A program made the translations under genes and the position numbers. 64,000 nt of DNA from Nepenthes gracilis (lineage: Eukaryota > Streptophyta > Magnoliopsida > Caryophyllales > Nepenthaceae): positions 7,189,006 through 7,253,005 of the forward strand of contig BSYO01000019.1 in the NCBI GenBank assembly GCA_033239525.1, given 5' to 3'. The first letter of the stretch is position 1. Each line of letters starts with the position of its first letter. The notes below the pieces were generated by a model. That model did not search any database. It saw only the letters and a list, made by a program, of their open reading frames with translations, and was not told the origin of the DNA. Shown piece after piece: positions 25,151-35,933 of this stretch.

Positions 25151-26302
25151 AACCGGCCCTGTATGATATTTTGAAACCGGTTTTAAGTATATGATTTTTG
25201 AATTAAGTTTTTTGATTTGAAATCGGTCTGAAGGATATGAATTTTGAACCTGCTTTAAGATATCTGTACACAATCTCTAAAGGATTAATAGTGATATTCC
25301 CGATTGATACTGAAAATGGCTTTCAGTAAGCAATAAGAAGAAGAGAAAAGTTCTGTTCTATTATGGGATTTCTGTTATGTTATTTTGGACCCAAGACTGA
25401 TATGCAGCCAGGTTAGATTCTCCGGCATGCCTTAGAACGTTATGGCAGTAATCGAGGATAACTCTATCTATAGAGTTATATATGGTCCGCCCCTCCTCAG
25501 GGCATTACAATAAGGACGGTAGCTTCTGTTCTGTTATGGCCTGCACCCCCACTTGACAGGGGAAGGATCTCGTGAGATCATCTGTTCTGTTTAATATCGT
25601 TGATTGTGGGGAGATGTACACAATTTATCCTCGATTATTTTCCCCTTTCGCTAGTAGGGTCTACTAGTAAGGTCCTTTACTGATAAGGATGAGATTTCTA
25701 TAAAATATGAAAGTAGGACCGACTTCTGCTTTCTAAAATATGAGTATATTGATTTCAGATTTCCGATGACCGTTTATATTTTCTAACAGTTTTGGATACG
25801 TTTCTGTATGAATCACTTCCTGATGGCATTTGTAACTTTATGTATAATAGTAACCGTTTTGTTGAGATATGTTCCGCATACATGTTTTACTATATATCTG
25901 CATGTACCTTGTTGGGCCTCGGCTTACTGTTTTATGTTTTTCTCCCATTCAGATAAGACTTTAGAACTTGTGCCTGACAAGTTGGAGTGATTAGAGCTTG
26001 TCTGAAGAATTGTTAAAGACTCGGAAGCTTATTTTGGAGAATATTATTGTAATGACTTGTTTATGATTCATGAACTTTTATAACTAGACGTTTTTTATTG
26101 TGTATTCGAAAATGAATACTTTGGAATGAATATAAATATTTTCGCAAGATGTTAGAGTAACTTCCGCTATATTTCTTATGGTTAAAAGTATATGGCTCCT
26201 AGATGGCATCTGTGATCCTGTGTTGCACATAATTGATTTTGTTTGGGTTTCCATTTCTATTCGGAATGACGGAATAAAAAAAAATTGATCCGTTCCATCA
26301 CA
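24061..26302 (+). repeat. 5' LTR of E6, 5'-truncated
   Basis: Homology to the 3' LTR begins at CTCGGCATTTxTGTGTAATTG (24061 and about 29416) and continues to the end, CGTTCCATCACA. The 3' LTR has CGTTCCGTCACA. It includes the degenerate AAATCGGCC repeat block. Confidence 0.85.
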
Positions 26303-26303
26303 A

Positions 26304-26315
26304 TTGGTATCAGAG
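26304..26315 (+). promoter_or_regulatory. Primer-binding site of E6
   Basis: TTGGTATCAGAG, one base after the LTR end. It is complementary to the 3' end of the initiator methionine tRNA, the usual primer of Tekay/Del and many other plant LTR elements. Confidence 0.85.
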
Positions 26316-26533
26316 AAATAAGATGCATTAGGAATTGATCAACTGAAAGCAAAAGCATTAGTTTGAATCTTTCTACTAAATTTTTGTAGGGTTAAGTCTG
26401 GGTAACCAAGGTGATTAGAACTCTTAAGAAGTTGACTCCTAGGCTAAGTTTGAATTTCACAAAGCCGATGGATATTTTCCTTTTCTCTGACTGACTTTTT
26501 GGGATTTCAATGTTGCACCTGTCTTGATTTTAG

Positions 26534-27549
26534 ATGGCCAATGAAAGGATAAGAAGATATGGTCAGGGTAGAGCTAGTACCCCCCCATGATCGAGAAGTT
26601 GAGTATGTGACTTTACTGGAAAGGGTGACGCATGTTGTAGAGAAGATGGAACGACATCATGTGGCCCTGCTTCTTGCACCACAACCGATCCCATCTATGT
26701 ATGAGAGGTTTAAAGCAACAAATGTGCCTGAATTTTTAGGAGAAGCAGATCCGCTGAAGGTAGAAAATTGGATTAGAAAATTGAAGAAGGTACTTACAGT
26801 TATCCAATGTTCTGATAGCGAAAGAGTTACCTTTGCAACTTTTAAATTGGAAAAAGAAGCTGATCATTGGTGGGCTGGGAAGAAAAGAACAATGGGATGG
26901 TTGGATGAGAAAATTTCTTGGGAGACGTTTGAGGAAGCTTTTTGGGAAGAATATATTTATGATAACCTTCAGGATTGGAGAGAAGGAGCACTTATCAAAC
27001 TTAGGCAAGGAAGTCGCACCATAGCAGAGTATAGCGCGAGGTTCATCGAATTGTCTCATCATGTACCTCTCTTTAGAAAAGATCAATCGAGGATGACCAA
27101 AAAGTTCCTACAAGGGTTAAATAATGATATTAGAAATGAATTAGGGATCCAGGAGTTTCATACTTATACGGAGATCCTAGATAGGGCCTTGGTACTCAAG
27201 AAAGAACTAGAGACACAAAAATCTCTTACAAAAAGGTCTGCTAGCTGGGCGAGTCCTGATAGGAAATCAAATGTGGAACCACCTGAGTCATCCAAGAAGA
27301 AAAAATTGGTAGATGCGGGAAGAGCACTACCAAAGCTTTATCAGTGACTAGTTCACAGACATCAGCCGCTACATGCGCATATTGTAGGAAGAAGCACACA
27401 GGGAAACCTTGTTATAAGAAAATTGGAGCGTGCTATCATTGTGGAAAGTTGGGTCACCTGATAAAAGATTGCCCATTACCAAAGGGTCGGAAGGAAAGAA
27501 GTTGGTGGTTGGGATTAGAAGAGGCCAGAAATTTTAGATATATGTAAAT
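26534..27549 (+). pseudogene. gag of E6, nearly complete but frameshifted
   Basis: Encodes the particle protein. The likely original start is the ATG at 26534 (MANERIRRYGQG), which is put out of frame at a run of seven C at 26580-26586. The long ORF 26559-27347 (262 codons) then carries the full gag core: PEFLGEADPLKVENWIRKL, FKLEKEADHWW, WETFEEAFWEEY and SRFIELSHHVP-like text. A second shift near 27325 separates it from the zinc-binding tail (27344-27547), which has CAYCRKKHTGKPC and a perfect CCHC knuckle, CYHCGKLGHLIKDC. A nuclear-signal-like KKKKL precedes the shift. No protease follows. This is the best preserved gag in the window, but it would need two frame changes, so I call it a pseudogene; sequencing error at the C run is possible. 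Confidence 0.85.
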
Positions 27550-28801
27550 GCTTTGTGGATTTTGTGAGATTTAGGAACTATAGCATGTAGTCCGGTAAGT
27601 TAGCATAAATGATATGCTTGCAAGGAAGATTGGGATATTGCTAATTTATACTAATAGACGATCACCGATAAGCAAGCGGGATAGGCATTCGTGGGATGGA
27701 ACTGCTCCACCTGTAATTAAAACTTTGTGATAAGATCCTTGAGGACTTAGGAAGGATCCCTTGATGAATATTAAAGTCCTATAAAAAGTTAGGAAGTGAC
27801 AGATGAATCTTGATGTATTCAACGGAGGTGAATACTAAGATCAATAGTTGATTTCAGAAGTCTCCATTCGGAAGTATGAAGAACCACTTTGAAGATAATC
27901 CAGATAGGATAATTTTAAGAATTGTGAAAATAAACTTTGATAAATATTGAGGAGATTCCAGGATTTTGTTGCGCTTGTGGATTAATATTCTTAGTGAGGA
28001 ATCCCTTATCAGTATTACTTTTTCATTAATTGAAATGAGTAATCGAATGTCTCTACTTAAATGATAATCAAATGATTCACCCATGATAATTTCAAATGAT
28101 AAGTTTTGGTTGAATCAGTTGATTCATATACCAACGAGGTCTTAAAACTGTTAAGTGTAGACGTAATGAATTGGGCAATAGATCGAAGCCACATTGAACC
28201 CGGTGGTGACGGTATAAATTGCAGTCTTTGATCTTGCCATTGGTTGAGGGTTTGAGAAAAGTCGTTTTCCTCAGTATATGGACTTTGAGATTTTGAGGTT
28301 GTTAAGTGTTAGGGTCTCGAGGTCTTGAGCAATGGTCTAAGACTGAACCGAATCCGTAGAGACTGTGATAGTTAGGACTTCATGTTCTGTTATGAATTGA
28401 GGATCTGTGAGAGATATTTATGATGTATGGATATTCTAGAATCAATCTAAGTTAAGGTTATCACATGGATCGGATGTTCGAAAGAGAAATGGCATGAAAA
28501 TGAAGAAGAGGTAAGGTATCCTGCTTCTTAGGTCTAAATATACCTTGAATTTTATGTTGAGATTTTAGTTGAGCATGGAAAAAGAATCAAAATTTCAAGT
28601 TGTAATAGTGGCGGTAAGGTGAAATTGATTTAACTAAAGTTAACTGATCGATCAAAGCGCAGCGAAAAAGTGATGAACCTGTGCGTATGAAAAGGTTTAA
28701 ATTAATATCCAAAGAAGATGCTTAGCATTGAGGTTCAGTGCGAAATGAAATAAGGTATTTCGTTAATTTCAAGGACGAAATTACTTAAAGTGGGGGAGAA
28801 T
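27550..28801 (+). other. E6 post-gag region, non-coding, with polypurine tract
   Basis: No protease, RT or integrase motif in any frame. It ends GAGGACGAAATT-like sequence (GGACGAAATTAC) and the polypurine tract AAAGTGGGGGAGAAT (28787-28801), directly before the 3' LTR. Parts resemble the E2 interior. Confidence 0.7.
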
Positions 28802-29092
28802 TGTGAGATTCCAAAATTAAAAGAGGTAAAACGTGGGCAAAAAAATGACAAAAGAAAGTTGACCGGCAACTAAAGCCAAAAGCAGTTACTCCCACCTAGT
28901 TTAGTTAAAATCCAACTTTACTATTTAATTAAAATCCAACTAAATCATGACCAAATGGGGTAAGTGAACTACCTCATTACAATCTAGTTAGAATCTAACA
29001 AAGTCAGGACCAAATAGGGTAGGTGAACTACCTCATTTTAATTTGACTAATAGTACTCGGGTAAGTAAACTACTCCTACTTACTCCACCTAA

Positions 29093-29112
29093 CATTTTCC
29101 CTATAAATACCC
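29093..29112 (+). promoter_or_regulatory. TATA-like promoter of the E6 LTR
   Basis: CCCTATAAATACCC within the U3 region of the 3' LTR. The matching region of the 5' LTR is deleted, so E6 here probably lacks its own 5' promoter. Confidence 0.6.
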
Positions 29113-29299
29113 AGTTGAAGTAGTCAGCCAATACAAGCAGAAAAGAGGGAGTGAAGGAGGAACTTCAAGACGGTGATACTGGACAACTCTTAGGCAAGTT
29201 ACTTCGGACGCTGCTCTTTAAGTTCTGTTTTTAAATACTGCAAGTGTACTATGTTTTGAAGTTCATGCTTTACTGCAAGTGTACTCTGTTTTAAAGTTT

Positions 29300-30480
29300 C
29301 TACTTTCTGCATTGAACATCGACCTTCTGCATTGCAAAATGAACTTGGCTGCATGAAAATTGAACTCGGTTTCCTATATGTAAAATAAACTCGGCTTCCT
29401 GCATGTTAAATGAACTCGGCATTTGTGTGTAATTGAACTCGGCTTCCTGCATTAAACATCGGCCATGAACTCGGCATTGGTTTGTATTTGAACCCGGCTT
29501 TTGCATTGAAACCAAAATCTGCCCCCTTTTTGCATGGAAATCGGAACCGGCTCTTTTATATGAGAAAAACGAAACCGGCCCTTGCATTGAAAACTTGAAA
29601 TCGGGTGCTTGAAATGGATTCGCCCCTTTTGCATGAGCATTCAAAATCGGCTCTTAAGTGGGCATGATTGAAATCGGCTGCTTGAAAATGGATTCGCCCC
29701 TTTATGCATGAAAAATCAAAATCGGCCCTTGTATTGAAAACTTGAAATTAGCTGCATGAAATCGAACTCGGCCCTTGCATTAAATATTGAAATCAGCTTG
29801 TGCGTCGAAATCAAAATCGGCCCTTTGCATTAAAATCGAAATCGGGCCTTGCGTCAAAACCAAAATCGGCTTTGTGTATCGCAATCGAAATCAGCCCTGG
29901 CATTGAAGTCAGACTCGGCCTTTTCATCGAAGTCGAACTCAAAAATCGAAATTGGCTTGTGCGTTGGCCCTTTGCATTGCAATAAAAATTGGGCCTTGGG
30001 TCAAAACCAAAATCGGCTTTGTGCATCAAAAACAGAAAATCGGACTTGTGTATCGCAATCGAAATCGGTCTGCATTGAAATCGGCCCTGACGTTAGAAAT
30101 CAAAATCGGTTTGTGCGAAATTGGCCCTTGCGTCAAAATCGAAATTGGCCTTGAGCATCGAAACCGAAATCGGCCTTTGTAGGTTAAATCGAAATCGGCC
30201 CTAAGATCGAATTGGCCCCGTCGTATAGCAAAAACGAAACCGGCCTTCCCTTGAGAAATCAGAATCGGCCTGCCTGCACAAAAACGAAACCGGCATCTTG
30301 CATGTTGAAATCGAAACCGGTATCTTGTATGGTGAAATCGAAGCCGGCATCTTGCATGTTGAAATCAAAATCGGCTCCCTTGATGTGAAAAAGAACTCCA
30401 ACCCTTCCTTGATGAAAATCTAAACTGGCCACTTTAGGTATGAAAATCTAAACCGGCAACTTAAAGCATGGAATCAATCA
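29300..30480. repeat. Degenerate AAATCGGCC-type repeat block, copy in the E6 3' LTR
   Basis: Same block as 24061-25150. Small length differences between the two copies (for example near 30020-30060) show expansion or loss of single units after insertion. Confidence 0.8.
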
Positions 30481-31658
30481 GGCCTTCTGTATAAAAAAAA
30501 AATGTGACCCATTACGTATGATATTTTGAAACCGGTTTTAAGTATATGATTTTGAATTAAGTTTTATGATTTGAAATCGGTCTGAAGTATATGAATTTTG
30601 AATCGCTTTAAGATATCCTGTACACAATCTCTAAAGGATTAATAGTGATATTCCCGATTGATACTGAAAATGGCTTTCAGTAAGCAATAAGAAGAAGAAA
30701 AAAGTTCTGTTCTATTATGGGATTTCTGTTCTGTTATTTTGGACCCAAGACTGATATGTAGTCAGGTTAGGTTATCCGACATGCCTTAGAACATTATGGT
30801 AGTAATCGAGGATAACTCTATCTATAGAGTTATATATGGTCCGCCCCTCCTCAGGGTGTTACAATAAGGAGGGTAGCTTCTGTTCTGTTCTGGCCGGCAC
30901 CCCCACTTGATAGGGGAAGGATCTCGTGAGATCATTTGTTCTGTTTAATGCTATTAATTGTGGGAAGATGTACACAATCTATCCTCGATTATTCGCCCCC
31001 TTCGCTAGTAGGGTCTACTAGTAGGGTCCTTTCCTAATAAGGATGAGATTTCTGTAAAATATAGAAGTATGACCGACTTCTGCTTTCTAAAATATGAGTA
31101 CATTGATTTCGGATTTTCGATGACCGTTTATATTTTCTAACAGTTCTGGATACGTTTCTGTACGAATGATTTCCTTATGGCATTTATAACTTTATGTACA
31201 ATAGTAACTGTTTTGCTGGAATATATTCCGCATACATGTTTTACTATATATCTGCATATACCTTATTGGGCCTCGGCTTACTGTTTTATATTTTTTTCCC
31301 CATTCAGATAAGACTTTAGAGCTTGTCTTGACGAGTTGGAGTGATTAGAGCTTGTCTAAAGAATTATTAAAGACTCAGAAGCTTATTTTGGAGAATATTT
31401 TTGTAATTACTTGTTTATGATTCATGAACTTTTATAGCTAGACGTTTTTCATTGTGTATTCGAAAATGAATACTTTGGAATGAATATGAATCTTTCCGCA
31501 AGATGTTAGAGTAACTTCCACTATATTTCTTATAGTTAAAAGTATATTAGTCCTAGATGACATCTGTGATCCTGTGTTGCACATAATTGGTTTAGTTTGG
31601 GTTTCCATTTCTGTTTGGAATGACGGAGTCAAAAAAAAAAGTGATCCGTTCCGTCACA

Positions 31659-32236
31659 GGAAGCTAGTCCAGCAGAAGCTCTGGAATCAAGCACTCTTGC
31701 CTAACAAAGAACGGCCAGCATCTCAGTTATAAAAGGGTCATGGAATCCACATTCCAAGACAACACTCTCTCCTCTGCTGAATAACGTTCTTGCACTTCTA
31801 GCATTCATCCTACAAACTCTGGCATTCCTTTTATTCTGTGGAGAAGCCCAGAGAGTTCAGGCAACGTTCTCACAGGCTCTCACGCTTGTGGACGCCCCTG
31901 CTCTTTCCCACCCTCCCGTCACTACGTTCCAAGCGAACCCAATGATAGGAGTGCTCACTCCTTACGAGCCCTAAAAGCCTCTCATAACGAGAACAAAACC
32001 TCCACAACAACGCTCTCTGCTCTTTTCCTTATTCCTCTCTTTCTTTAACCTTCTCAGTTCTTGGAAGGTTGTTCGCTGACTTGAGCGTCGGAGTGTTTTC
32101 GGTAGGATAATATCCTGCCGACACCTAACCTCTTATTTGTTTTAGTGGTGTACAAGATTCAGACTCGGTGGAGGGAACCAGTTTCAACAATTGACTTGCC
32201 CCGAACCCATTCGATGTTTGGTTTCAAGACACATTA
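31659..32236 (+). repeat. Right part of the 3' LTR of E5
   Basis: 578 bp matching 14705-15282 from GGAAGCTAGTCCAG to the LTR end. It is followed by the GTAAT duplication. Confidence 0.9.
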
Positions 32237-32990
32237 GTAATATTAAATTATTACATAAGGCTAAGAACTATCTCTTTAAAGATTTTGATATGAAAGATAT
32301 GTATGAGGAAATTTATGTGATAAAAATATAAATATTTTATAATAAATCATATAGACTGTCAGGATTGCCACAAAAAGAATATATGAAAAATATTTTAGAA
32401 AGATTTAAAATAAAAAGCTATGCAGCTAGTATTACTCTATAGTCTAGAAATGTAATAAATTTAGTTTGATATAGTGCCCACAAAATGAATAAAAATAAAA
32501 TCAAATGAAAGATATTTCTTATAAATCTACCATAAAAAGATTGATATATGCATAAACGTATACCAAATCAGTTATAAATTTTACAATTGGTGTGCTAGGA
32601 AGATACTAAAGCTTGATAAATGGATGCTATAAGGTTGTAAAGAAAGTAATGAGATATTTGTAAATAATTAAATATTACATATTTATTTACAAGAAATCAT
32701 ATCACTTAGAGATAATAAGATATTTAAATTCAAACTATACTAGATATATATATTTTTTTCTTTTTGCTAGATGAGCAATTTCATAAAAAGAGTATAAAGT
32801 AATATATGATTACTGTATACACGATAAATGTAGAGTTTGTGATATATTTTAAAGCTATCATCATACATAAAATATGACAATGGATTTCATTTTAAAACTT
32901 AAAATTATCGGTAAAATAGTCGGACCACTAAAAATTTATTGATTATTTATAATTAATTAAATTTTTTTTTTTAAAAAAACGACATGTTTA
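32237..32990 (+). pseudogene. Ty1/copia pol remnant, part B (E4: RT end and RNase H)
   Basis: Continues part A after the GTAAT duplication. Readable pieces are KNYLFKDFDMKDMYEEIYVI and LSGLPQKEYMKNILERFKI (RT thumb region), then KKSYHLEIIRYLNSNY (RNase H start, usually DHLEVIGYSDSDF) and a tail of decayed RNase H to about 32990. Many stops. It shows that E5 landed within the copia RT. Confidence 0.8.
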
Positions 32991-33391
32991 TTCAAAACCC
33001 ACCTTTTGATAAAATGGATAAATATTTTAGTAATTTGATAATGATTCTCTTTCAATTTATAAAATGCCATCTATAACAACCAGGCCAAGATGTGTTAAAA
33101 TTATAGAAAATCTCTTCAAATCCTAAAGAGAGAGAAGATTGAGAAATTATTTTTTGAATATTCGAAACGAAATTGATTTTGGTGTGGTTTTAATTTTACA
33201 GATTATTTTTAGCAACTTAAAGTTTGACAATTACAGATATAGATATGTAAATTTATTTTTACATATAACTAACTAGTAAAGAAATATAATAATAAAAATC
33301 CTAATAATTAAAATTTATATCTCATTAAAAATTTCTTACGTACTATAGGCCCATTTCTATTACTAGATTAAAAAGGTTCCACCAAAAAATG

Positions 33392-33433
<42 letters not shown>

Positions 33434-34532
33434 ATATATATATATTTCCAATCAACTAGATCTTCTCTAAAATTTCTTAAGTTACCTCTAGCCCCATAAG
33501 TTATCGGCCTTCACTTACTTTTCTTCTCCAAAATCAATGTTCTTAGCATATCTTCCACAACTTGAATTGTCTTCTCAATTTCATTAATACGAGGCTGCAC
33601 TAATCTATTCCTAGAAACCATCATCCTAACGACAATAAAATTCATCGTTGTTGTCACCCAATCCATTATCACAAAATCACATCAGGTTCTTTGCTCATTT
33701 TTCGAGAACATCTGTAAAAATGAACTCATCTTTCTTTTTTACAAACAAAATAAAAACACCTAAAGGAGAGGCACTAGGCAAAAGAAAGCTCTTATTAAAC
33801 AATCCTTACTATTAGAATTATTTAGTAAGTCCAACCATTTTTGTTGTCTTATGTTCGATCATTTTTTAAAGTACATATGTTTTAACCTTTCAATTCTAAT
33901 ATATGGTAAATACTCAACCACAAGTATTAATCTCTCCAAATTTTCCAAGGAAAAGATGGTGCTTGACAACACAAAGTCATAAGTGAGGCAATTTTCTTTT
34001 ATGTCCTCAATTTCGTAGGCATATAAGCAATTTATTTCACCATTGTGCATAACAACTAATTACTTCAATCAACTATTTGATCCCCTTTGCATTCGCTTGC
34101 TATAATATGCATGATCAAATTATAAAACCATACCGATGGCTACACTACTGATATACAAAAGCACATTTTAAGCCATCAAACAATTGTATGACAATTTCAC
34201 ACTATGTTAGCACTGAATAAATATCATAACCAATATTCTTTTCTTATTATAATAAAAATTCTTAGCTTTAAAACATAACGTCAATATTTAGGGTGATATA
34301 AACCAACCTTTTGAACTGTTGCCTAAAAATTTTGTAGGCATCGGCATAAGACAAAACATGTAAACTTAGATGTCCATTTGAATACACTTAACCTTTCAAG
34401 AAAAAAAATACCCCTCAGCATCACCATAATTTTCATGTTGTGCATTAATAGAAGATCCTCACCATCATAGGCCATACGAATTTCAAACAAACTCAACCCA
34501 TCAATGATCAAACTTGAATAATTAGTGATAGT
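32991..34532. other. Unassigned AT-rich region with microsatellite
   Basis: I recognise no gene. Short minus-strand ORFs (34050-33859, 34538-34323) show no known motif. The region is the left flank of the E7 insertion. Confidence 0.4.
33394..33445. repeat. (CT)n-(AT)n microsatellite
   Basis: About 18 CT units (33394-33430) followed by a short AT run. Confidence 0.95.
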
Positions 34533-35933
34533 TGTCACAGCACCTTACCGAACCCCAATATTTAACGGAATTAATCTATCTTGACTAAGTGTCCCAAATT
34601 ACAAGTCGATGTCAACAAAGGACCTAAAGATATAACAATCAGTTAAATCATAAAAACTTACCGATAAATAAGTAACTAATCAAAACCCAAGTTATATTTG
34701 TTTTCACACAATCAAAAACCTTATACTACTATTCAAGATTCGTAGGTAAACCACTACACATATAACTCTGTATATATGGTCAAATGTCACTTTTATCCCA
34801 CAGATGACTGGTTTAAACTTCAATTACCATTATGATCTATTAAAACATGTCATAATATATCATTACTAATTTCTTACAATGATTCGATGCATAAAGAAAG
34901 AAAAGTTGTACATAAATACAATAGTCTTTTTCGAAGAAAATATACTTAATTCTTTTATAAATTGTAGAGTTTCCTATCAACTTATCTAAAATTTCTGTCA
35001 TGTAATTACTTAACCTATCAACTTTTCTTAATTTTCATTGCCATAAACAAACATACAAGGACAATTCATACTAATTCCAAGACATGTATAGCATAAATTG
35101 TAGGGATTTTTAGATGTGCCAAGCACTATATATGAAAATTAAACATGCAAGAGTATTAAACCAAAATATCAAAACATGTACGAAAGAAAATTATAGAAAT
35201 CAGTCAAATAATACAATGTACATAGGTTTGAATATAGATTTCATACAATATTGCAAAAAATGAGAAGAATAGCATCTACATATAATGAATAAACATCTTA
35301 AATACGAAGATACAGCTTGCATGAATATTAGGAACAACAAATGCTCAAAGAGATGGAAAAAAAATCAGTAATAAAGAAAAGATATTGGGATACACTTGCC
35401 TTGATTTCAAATTTATCTAGAATTTTCCTTAGATTTACCTAAAATGACCTTCTCTAGCCCTCTCTTTCTTTTTTTCTCCCCTCTTCTTCTCCTTCTCTCT
35501 CTTCTTTCAAAATTTGGCAAAAAATTACCAAAAATTAATTAGATGTGACTTTTATAAAAGATTGACATACGTGCACTTGTTAGATGTACATCAGGCACCA
35601 CGGTAAAACATTGTGGTGCACGAGCATTACTTCAGGAGCATGTTAGGTGTAGGCAATTTGTCAAAAATTCATACGAGCATCCATCAGGCATGGATCAAGC
35701 ACTAACAATCTGTCAAAAGTGCTCTCAAGCTCTAGTCAAATATCCATCAGACGCGTTCTCTTTACCCTAAACACACAGGTGAATGTGTTAGGCATTGATC
35801 AAGCATTGTTCGACCAAATATGACCCAATTCAAAGTTGACTTTGACTCAATATCCTCATTGACATTAATTCTCCCTCTTTTAAACTCAATTTAATCATAA
35901 TATAATTTAAAATTTTGAAACTTGCACCTTACA
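34533..35933 (-). repeat. 3' LTR of E7
   Basis: In plus orientation TGTCACAGCACCTTACC ... ACCTTACA, 1401 bp. It matches the three pieces of the 5' LTR: GAATATTTAACGGAAT at 41149, GTTGATGTCAACAA at 47813, and CCTTGATTxCAAATTTA at 56790. Confidence 0.85.

Larger units (their letters stand above)
24061..31658 (+). mobile_element. E6: gag-only LTR element nested in the E5 3' LTR
   Basis: Two highly similar long direct repeats flank a 2.5 kb interior with primer site, gag and polypurine tract but no pol. This matches the arrangement described as TR-GAG elements: non-autonomous, carrying only gag. The 3' LTR (28802-31658) is complete at 2857 bp. The 5' LTR (24061-26302) lacks about the first 610 bp. 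The right flank at 31659 continues exactly at E5 LTR position 14705, proving insertion into E5. The left TSD was lost with the deletion. LTR ends and gag place it near Tekay/Del. Confidence 0.85.
28802..31658 (+). repeat. 3' LTR of E6, complete
   Basis: Starts TGTGAGATTCC after the polypurine tract and ends CGTTCCGTCACA. Length 2857 bp. A TATA-like CCTATAAATACC lies at about 29100, about 300 bp into the LTR, as expected for the promoter. It includes the AAATCGGCC block at 29300-30480. Confidence 0.9.
14251..32236 (+). mobile_element. E5: Tat-type Ty3/gypsy retrotransposon, interrupted by E6
   Basis: Bounded by the 5-bp duplication GTAAT at 14246-14250 and 32237-32241. Components in order: 5' LTR 14251-15282, primer site 15283-15302, gag 15364-17145, pol 17146-20824 with two RNase H domains, tandem repeats at 21001-21194, an antisense ORF (23562-21592), then the 3' LTR. 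Only the right 578 bp of the 3' LTR (31659-32236) survives, matching 14705-15282 base for base in length. E6 is inserted at that point, and the left half of the 3' LTR together with the start of the E6 LTR has been deleted. The second RNase H and antisense ORF are hallmarks of the Tat group (Tat, Ogre, Retand, Grande). All genes are broken. Confidence 0.9.

Noticed and set aside
33859..34538. Possible host gene on the minus strand (short leucine-rich ORFs)
   Set aside because: The two ORFs are short, in unlinked frames, with no motif, splice pattern or start context I can support.
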